Below are positions 5,653-9,600 of a stretch of 9,600 nucleotides of DNA, one piece after another. The DNA lies in NCBI GenBank assembly GCA_902488525.1, contig CABTWP010000059.1, positions 1 to 9,600 of the forward strand, read 5' to 3'. Made by a program: the position numbers and the translations under genes. The notes under the pieces are model-generated. The model had not been told where the DNA came from, did not search any database, and worked only from the letters and a program-made list of their open reading frames with translations. How positions within the stretch are numbered: the stretch's first letter is position 1; the number at the start of each line of letters is the position of its first letter. The DNA comes from an uncultured Collinsella sp. GTDB taxonomy: Bacteria > Actinomycetota > Coriobacteriia > Coriobacteriales > Coriobacteriaceae.

Positions 5653-6960
5653 TCAAGCCTGAAGGTGGTCTTGGATGAGATCGCAGATGGCTCGGGCGTC
5701 GTTGATGTTGATGGCTCGGGTCGCAAAGCCGGCGTCGAAGGCCTGACGTGCCAGGGCCTCGTTGCAGGCAAGAGCCAGCGTGTGACCGTCGACCAGGTCG
5801 AGCGAGCTCTTGCCGCGCAGACGGTCGACACCGGAGCGCGCGACCACGATGTTGTCGAAGCCCTCGGTCTTGTAGCCCTCGATGATCACCACGTCGACAT
5901 CGTTGTAGCGCGACAGCAGCTCGCGCGCGGGCATCTCGTCCTCCTCGCGCGTGTCGGCGTACTCCGCCCAGCGCGTAGCGCAGATGAGGCCCACGTGCTT
6001 GGATCCGGCTTGGTGATGGCGCCAGGTGTCCTTAGCGGGCACATCGATATCAAAGCCGTGGTGCCCGTGATGCTTGAGCGAACCAACGCGCAGGCCGCGG
6101 CGGGTGAGCTCGGCGATAACCTTCTCGACGAGCGTGGTCTTGCCCGAGTTTTGGTAGCCGATAAACGCGATCGCGGGGACGGCCGGTGTCGGAGCTGCGG
6201 GCGCGACGGCGACGGGTGCGCTCGCGGGCGCGGCACCGTCAGCGGCCACGGCCTCAACAGCAGCGGCCTGACGCTCTGCGCGATCCCATACGCCCGAGCG
6301 GCCGCCCTCCTTGTGCAGCAGGCGCACGTCGACGATCTCCATGCCGCGATCGACCGCCTTGCACATGTCATAGATGGTCAGGCACGCAGCGCTCGCACCG
6401 GTCAGGGCCTCCATCTCAATACCCGTCTTGCCCGTCACGCCCGCCGTAACCAGCACGTGAAAGCCAACCTGCCCGTCCGCACGCGCCGGCGCCCAACCCT
6501 CGGGCACGTCCTCGACCGGCGTCCCCGCCGGAGCGATGGGCGCAATGTCGCACTTGCTCTTGGTAATGAGCAACGGATGGCACATGGGGATGATGTCGCT
6601 CGTGCGTTTGATGGCCATGATGCCCGCCACGCGCGCGCAGGCAAGCACGTCGCCCTTTTTGGCGCGGTCCTGCAGCACCATGGCCTGCGTCTCGGGATGC
6701 ATGAGGATGGTGCCCTCGGCGATGGCGATGCGATGGGTCTCGGCCTTGTCGGACACGTCGACCATGCGCACCTCGCCCTTGGCGTCCACGTGCGTCAGCT
6801 CGTCGCGGCGGGCGTCGCGGGCGGGCTCGGTGGCAGCGCTGGCAGTCGGCTGTGCGGACGCGTCGGCGTTACCAGCATTCGCCGCAGTCGTGGCTTTATG
6901 GGCAGACATCGCGGCCCTGTGAGCGGCCTTGGTGGCATCGGCGTACCTGCTCTTGGCCAT
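5653..6960 (-). CDS. moaC-mobB: MoaC-MobB fusion: cyclic pyranopterin monophosphate synthase joined to molybdopterin-guanine dinucleotide adaptor
   Basis: A 435-aa fusion of two molybdenum-cofactor proteins. Residues 1-53 are an Ala-rich extension absent from typical MoaC. Residues 54-226 are MoaC, which converts the MoaA product to cyclic pyranopterin monophosphate: LTHVDAKGEVRMVDVS at 55-70, MCHPL (Cys127, His128), IEMEALTGAS (Glu182, Glu184) and LTIYDMCKAVD with Asp198 and Lys201, which correspond to known catalytic residues. An Ala/Pro linker (227-262) leads to MobB (263-435): P-loop GYQNSGKTT (268-276), SLKHHGHHGFDID (294-306) and VVIIEGYK (357-364). MobB is a GTP-binding helper in guanylation of the cofactor. 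The start is ATG at 6960-6958 with GGAGG eight nt upstream; an in-frame upstream ATG-less extension to 7005 overlaps moaA and is rejected. A start at Met18 is possible. It follows moaA by 4 nt in the same operon. Confidence 0.92.
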   Translation of the reverse strand: MAKSRYADATKAAHRAAMSAHKATTAANAGNADASAQPTASAATEPARDARRDELTHVDAKGEVRMVDVSDKAETHRIAIAEGTILMHPETQAMVLQDRAKKGDVLACARVAGIMAIKRTSDIIPMCHPLLITKSKCDIAPIAPAGTPVEDVPEGWAPARADGQVGFHVLVTAGVTGKTGIEMEALTGASAACLTIYDMCKAVDRGMEIVDVRLLHKEGGRSGVWDRAERQAAAVEAVAADGAAPASAPVAVAPAAPTPAVPAIAFIGYQNSGKTTLVEKVIAELTRRGLRVGSLKHHGHHGFDIDVPAKDTWRHHQAGSKHVGLICATRWAEYADTREEDEMPARELLSRYNDVDVVIIEGYKTEGFDNIVVARSGVDRLRGKSSLDLVDGHTLALACNEALARQAFDAGFATRAININDARAICDLIQDHLQA

Positions 6961-6973
6961 ATGATCATCCTCC
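6961..6973 (-). promoter_or_regulatory. Ribosome binding site of moaC-mobB formed by the last codons of moaA
   Basis: GGAGG at 6973-6969 lies in the final codons of moaA, GGA GGA TGA, and is 8 nt from the ATG of moaC-mobB. The terminal Gly-Gly of MoaA is conserved in the family for function, so the same bases serve the protein tail and translation start of the next gene. Confidence 0.7.
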
Positions 6974-8020
6974 GATTTGGGACATAAATCGTTGCGTGCC
7001 CTCAATTATCGCGTGTTCCTGCGGTTTGTGGGCCACGGCATCGCGCCAAATCGAAAGTACCTGCATATCATCACCACGGCGCAGCGCCTCACGCACCGAA
7101 TACTCGGCATCGCTGAACAGGCACGGACGCACGTTGCCATCGGCCGTCAGGCGCAGACGGTTGCAATTCGCACAAAAATGATTGGACATGGCGCTAATGA
7201 AGCCGACCGTTCCCGCCGCGCCCGGAAAGTGCCAATAGCGCGCAGGGCCCGCGCCGGCAGGAGCGTCGTTGATGTCGAGCGGCTCGAGCTCGCCCAGCCC
7301 CGTCGCGGCGGTCCCGGCATTGATGCGCGCCCGCAGCTCGTCGCTCGGCACGGTGTCGCTCGTGTCCCACAGCTCGGGATTGAGCGCGGGCGCATGCGGG
7401 TCCACAGCGCAATGTGAGCTCGTGTGTTCGTCGCCGATGGGCATATATTCGATAAAGCGCAGGTGGATAGGGCGGTCGACGGTCAGGCGCGCAAGGGCCG
7501 CCACATCCTGGTTGAGCCGGCGCACCACAACGCAGTTGACCTTAACGGGCCCAAAGCCCCAAGCTAGCGCCGCGTCGATGCCCGCCATGGTCTGCTCGAG
7601 TCGGCCCAGACGCGTGATCTTTCCAAAGAGCGTAGGGTCAAGCGTATCGAGTGAGATGTTGACGCGGTTAAGCCCGGCATCTTTGAGCTGCGGCGCCAAC
7701 TTGGGCAGCAGGGCACCGTTGGTGGTAAGCGAGATGTCCTCGATCTGCGGAATCGCGCGAATGTCGCGAATGAGCGGAATGATACGGCGGCTGACCAGCG
7801 GCTCGCCGCCCGTCAGGCGCACGCGGCGAATGCCCTCCCCCGCCACCAAGCGCACAAAGCGGGCGATTTCCTCGGCGCTGAGCAGCTCGTCATGCGCGCG
7901 GGGCGCCACGCCATCGGCCGGCATGCAGTATATGCAGCGGAAATTGCACTTGTCGGTAACGGCAATGCGCAGGTAGTTGATATCGCGGCCAAAGCCGTCA
8001 TGTTGCACGCGCCCGTCCAC
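6965..8020 (-). CDS. moaA: GTP 3',8-cyclase MoaA (radical SAM)
   Basis: A 351-aa radical-SAM enzyme for the first step of molybdenum-cofactor synthesis, cyclising GTP for MoaC to finish. The N-terminal 4Fe-4S/SAM site is CNFRCIYC (Cys25, Cys29, Cys32); GGEP is at 71-74 and ISLDTL at 122-127. The C-terminal second cluster is CANCNRLRL with Cys283 and Cys286, plus Cys300 in RPCLF. The protein ends in Gly-Gly, the conserved functional tail of MoaA. Length is slightly above the common 320-340, with an insertion around 200-225 (SSHCAVDPHAPALNPELW). The start is GTG at 8020-8018, with GGGGAGGG at 8032-8025; no closer start keeps the motif intact. It is first in a two-gene operon with moaC-mobB; moaE, moaD and moeA are not in the window. 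Confidence 0.95.
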   Translation of the reverse strand: MDGRVQHDGFGRDINYLRIAVTDKCNFRCIYCMPADGVAPRAHDELLSAEEIARFVRLVAGEGIRRVRLTGGEPLVSRRIIPLIRDIRAIPQIEDISLTTNGALLPKLAPQLKDAGLNRVNISLDTLDPTLFGKITRLGRLEQTMAGIDAALAWGFGPVKVNCVVVRRLNQDVAALARLTVDRPIHLRFIEYMPIGDEHTSSHCAVDPHAPALNPELWDTSDTVPSDELRARINAGTAATGLGELEPLDINDAPAGAGPARYWHFPGAAGTVGFISAMSNHFCANCNRLRLTADGNVRPCLFSDAEYSVREALRRGDDMQVLSIWRDAVAHKPQEHAIIEGTQRFMSQIGG

Positions 8021-8060
8021 ACAGCCCTCCCCTCACGCGGCGTTTTATTCTTCGGAAAAC

Positions 8061-8066
8061 ATAATA
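8061..8066 (-). promoter_or_regulatory. moaA: Possible -10 element of the moaA operon
   Basis: TATTAT on the minus strand, about 40 nt before the GTG start. There is no clear -35 at 16-18 nt upstream, so this is only a suggestion. The rest of 8021-8254 holds the 61-bp palindrome and nothing else that I recognise; I see no convincing Moco riboswitch fold. Confidence 0.25.
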
Positions 8067-8153
8067 CCCCACGAGAGAATCACGCCGACACCCGTACGAC
8101 AGGACAGGTCGCTTCGAGCAAAACGGACTTCCAAGCCCATCCTCAGCATACAA

Positions 8154-8214
8154 ACCATCACAACATTCGTCACTTTTCCCGTTTTTGGCAAAAAACGTCG
8201 AATGTTGTGATGGT
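8154..8214. repeat. 61-bp palindromic repeat, copy 2
   Basis: Terminal arms ACCATCACAACATTCG (8154-8169) and CGAATGTTGTGATGGT (8199-8214) are perfect over 16 bp, with an inner 7-bp stem CGTTTTT / AAAAACG (8180-8186, 8191-8197). Total length is exactly 61 bp, as in copies 1 and 3. It lies 40 bp after the stop of the endonuclease-like gene. Confidence 0.85.
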
Positions 8215-8254
8215 CTGCCTGCCCACGGCACACCGTAGAAGGACCAAAGCGCCC

Positions 8255-9292
8255 CTAAAGGCCGCCGTCCCAGTGCCGAATCACGAATTCTCGCAGGTCG
8301 TTTTGACGTTTCTGGAACGCTTCGCTTCGGTCGCACTTAAGGCCCATAGCGAGCGCGATGGCGTTCATCGCCCGGTGCAATTGCAGCTGGTGGGCAAACT
8401 GAGTCCCGGTAAGGACGATCATCCTAAAGCCCAGCGCGCTCAGCACGGTCATACGCTCCGCATCCGACGCGCTGCGCTGTTTATCAAGATGGTCCGAGCC
8501 GTTGTATTCAATCCCCGTACCGCTCGCAGGCGCATATACGTCGATCTCGAAATACCCGGACTTAGCGAGATATTTGAACTCGCTGGGAACATCGACCCGA
8601 TGGTTGAGCTCGACCTTGGCGTATCCCAGCCCACCCTGGGAACGTTTTGCTACGACCATGATTGCGGTGGCCGTCTCCATGGGCGACCGCGCGCCATCGT
8701 GCACGCGCTTGAGCGCGGCGGCCGCGCGTATAGCCCCCTGGCGAGATCGGTTCTCATTGCAATAGGCAATCAAGTCGGCAACGGTGTACCTCTGCCCCAT
8801 CTCGATATAATCGCCTGTCGACAGATGATTCAAATGGTATCGGGCGCAGATTTCGTAGCCATATTCCAACTGCTCGAGCTCGCTCATCCACGAACCCGCC
8901 TGGACAAAGCACATGGCCTCATCAACCACCAGAAGGCCCTCTGCCACCTCGATAAGATGGCCTGGAGGTACCGGCGCCCCAAACACGTGGCACCTAAATC
9001 CAGCCGGCGTCGAGCGCTCAAAATCGAAGTTGACGAGCGTGTCGATATGATCGAGCTCTTCTCGTGGAATACCGAGCGCAACCAGATAGTCGGTAACGAT
9101 CCCAACTGCCGTTGAAGCCCTCAATCCCTTGGCATCGAGTCCCAATTTGGGCAGGCCCGCAGTCGGCTCTGCCTCGTTGGCAAGCGAGTCCTCATCGTAT
9201 AGGCTGCTTGCTCGCGAGAGCGGCTCGGACGGGCGCGCCACGTTGTGGTACAGCCAGGCAGTCTTATGGGACAGGACGATCGGCAGGTCCAT
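8255..9292 (-). CDS. Unnamed 345-aa protein with C-terminal PD-(D/E)XK (DUF559/Vsr-like) signature
   Basis: I do not recognise this as a named gene. The C-terminal third looks like the DUF559/very-short-patch-repair fold: SPMETATAIMVV (203-214), then YFEIDVYAP (Asp251), GIEYNGSDH (Glu262, Asn264, His268) and DAERMTVLSALGFRMIVLT (277-295), following the D...E-x-N/D then R...LG order of these nuclease-like domains. The N-terminal half (VLSHKTAWLYHN at 6-17 and onward) has no clear signature but may resemble the winged-helix part of AbiEi-like proteins that often precede DUF559 domains. No signal peptide or membrane segment is seen. The start is ATG at 9292-9290 with GGAGG four nt upstream. It stands alone, bracketed by two copies of the 61-bp palindrome. 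Actual nuclease activity is unproven; a regulator or antitoxin-like role is possible. Confidence 0.7.
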   Translation of the reverse strand: MDLPIVLSHKTAWLYHNVARPSEPLSRASSLYDEDSLANEAEPTAGLPKLGLDAKGLRASTAVGIVTDYLVALGIPREELDHIDTLVNFDFERSTPAGFRCHVFGAPVPPGHLIEVAEGLLVVDEAMCFVQAGSWMSELEQLEYGYEICARYHLNHLSTGDYIEMGQRYTVADLIAYCNENRSRQGAIRAAAALKRVHDGARSPMETATAIMVVAKRSQGGLGYAKVELNHRVDVPSEFKYLAKSGYFEIDVYAPASGTGIEYNGSDHLDKQRSASDAERMTVLSALGFRMIVLTGTQFAHQLQLHRAMNAIALAMGLKCDRSEAFQKRQNDLREFVIRHWDGGL

Positions 9293-9395
9293 GGGCCCTC
9301 CAATGGAGTCGGATAACCAACCTTATTCCCCTGCCCACGGGTCCGCACACCTTCGTGCGCAAGAAAGCGATTCCGCCCGGTCGAGTGGCAGAAAT

Positions 9396-9456
9396 ACCAT
9401 CACAACATTCGATGCTTTTCCCGATTTTGGCGAAAAGCGTCGAATGTTGTGATTGT
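9396..9456. repeat. 61-bp palindromic repeat, copy 3
   Basis: Arms of 25 nt (9396-9420 and 9432-9456) pair with one mismatch and one G-T, around an 11-nt loop. The left arm starts ACCATCACAACATTCGATG; the right arm ends with GAATGTTGTGATTGT. Length is 61 bp, same orientation as copy 2. It lies between the ABC-transporter stop and the endonuclease-like gene. Nothing else is recognised in 9293-9507. Confidence 0.85.
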
Positions 9457-9507
9457 TTGAGGTGAGGTGAGGGGCACGGAGGGGTCAAAGTATCGTGCTC
9501 GAACGGG

Positions 9508-9600
9508 TTAATCCAGCTCTTTTAAGCCATGCGCCAGCTGCCAGTACTCGCCGTGCTGGGCGAGTAGCTCTTCGTGCGTGCCGCGCTCGATGATGCGGCC
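9508..9600 (-). CDS. ABC transporter ATP-binding protein, C-terminal 30 residues (5' part outside window)
   Basis: The reading frame that enters from the right edge gives GRIIERGTHEELLAQHGEYW followed by QLAHGLKELD and TAA (9510-9508). The pattern G-x-I-x-E-x-G-T-H-E-E-L and then G-x-Y-x-x-L is the standard end of the nucleotide-binding domain of exporter-type ABC proteins (permease-ATPase fusions). Substrate cannot be inferred from this tail. Confidence 0.85.
   Translation of the reverse strand, partial: GRIIERGTHEELLAQHGEYWQLAHGLKELD

Noticed and set aside
4957..6987. A 676-codon open frame on the plus strand
   Set aside because: It is antisense to the HAD gene start, the hairpin region and moaC-mobB. 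Its translation is low-complexity Arg/Ala/His-rich with no domain, as expected from the complement of GC-rich codons.
8021..8254. Molybdenum-cofactor riboswitch before moaA
   Set aside because: I could not trace a conserved Moco aptamer; the space is mostly the 61-bp palindrome, and the remaining distance to the start is short.
5301..9456. CRISPR array
   Set aside because: The repeats are palindromic and irregularly spaced by tens to thousands of bases, with genes between and no cas genes.

Overview
All recognisable genes in this window lie on the minus strand. The coding regions are mostly GC-rich. The mix of a sortase-type pilus locus, a molybdenum-cofactor block and many intergenic hairpin repeats fits a high-GC Gram-positive gut actinobacterium of the Coriobacteriia. 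A Collinsella-like genome is my best guess, but it rests on gene style and repeat character and not on a database match.

Reading in the direction of transcription (high to low coordinates), the layout is as follows. (1) 9600-9508: the last 30 residues of an ABC-transporter ATP-binding protein. (2) 9292-8255: an unnamed 345-aa protein with a C-terminal PD-(D/E)XK/DUF559-like endonuclease signature, flanked on both sides by copies of one 61-bp palindromic repeat. (3) 8020-5653: a two-gene molybdenum-cofactor operon. moaA (GTG start) is followed after 4 nt by a MoaC-MobB fusion whose Shine-Dalgarno is built from the last two glycine codons of moaA. (4) 5652-5217: a gene-free stretch packed with hairpins: one long imperfect palindrome, three CACAAAGG-type hairpins or relatives, and one 61-bp palindrome. 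(5) 5216-4395: a Cof-type HAD phosphatase. (6) 4394-3892: an AT-rich, gene-free regulatory region. (7) 3891-568: a 1107-aa sortase-anchored adhesin/pilin. (8) 575-1 and onward out of the window: a second pilin subunit overlapping the adhesin gene by 8 nt. A class C sortase would be expected just beyond the left edge, but it is not in view.

The main biological story is the pilus operon. The adhesin carries a run of nine G (coding strand) at codons 58-61, just after the signal peptide. Loss or gain of one G leads to a stop codon within about ten codons in either case, which is the design of a phase-variable ON/OFF switch; the sequence given is in the ON state. Because the second pilin is coupled to the first by overlap, OFF could also lower the second subunit. 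Upstream, at 4179-4208, there are two identical 9-bp direct repeats separated by exactly 12 bp, matching the binding-site architecture of LytTR-family response regulators (8 of 9 consensus positions). The locus may therefore combine regulator control with random phase variation.

The second theme is intergenic repeats. One family has three members of exactly 61 bp each; another has three close members plus one divergent relative sharing a conserved ACCTGTCCC-like loop. They sit next to gene ends. Two of the second family have T-rich tails on the minus strand and may act as terminators.
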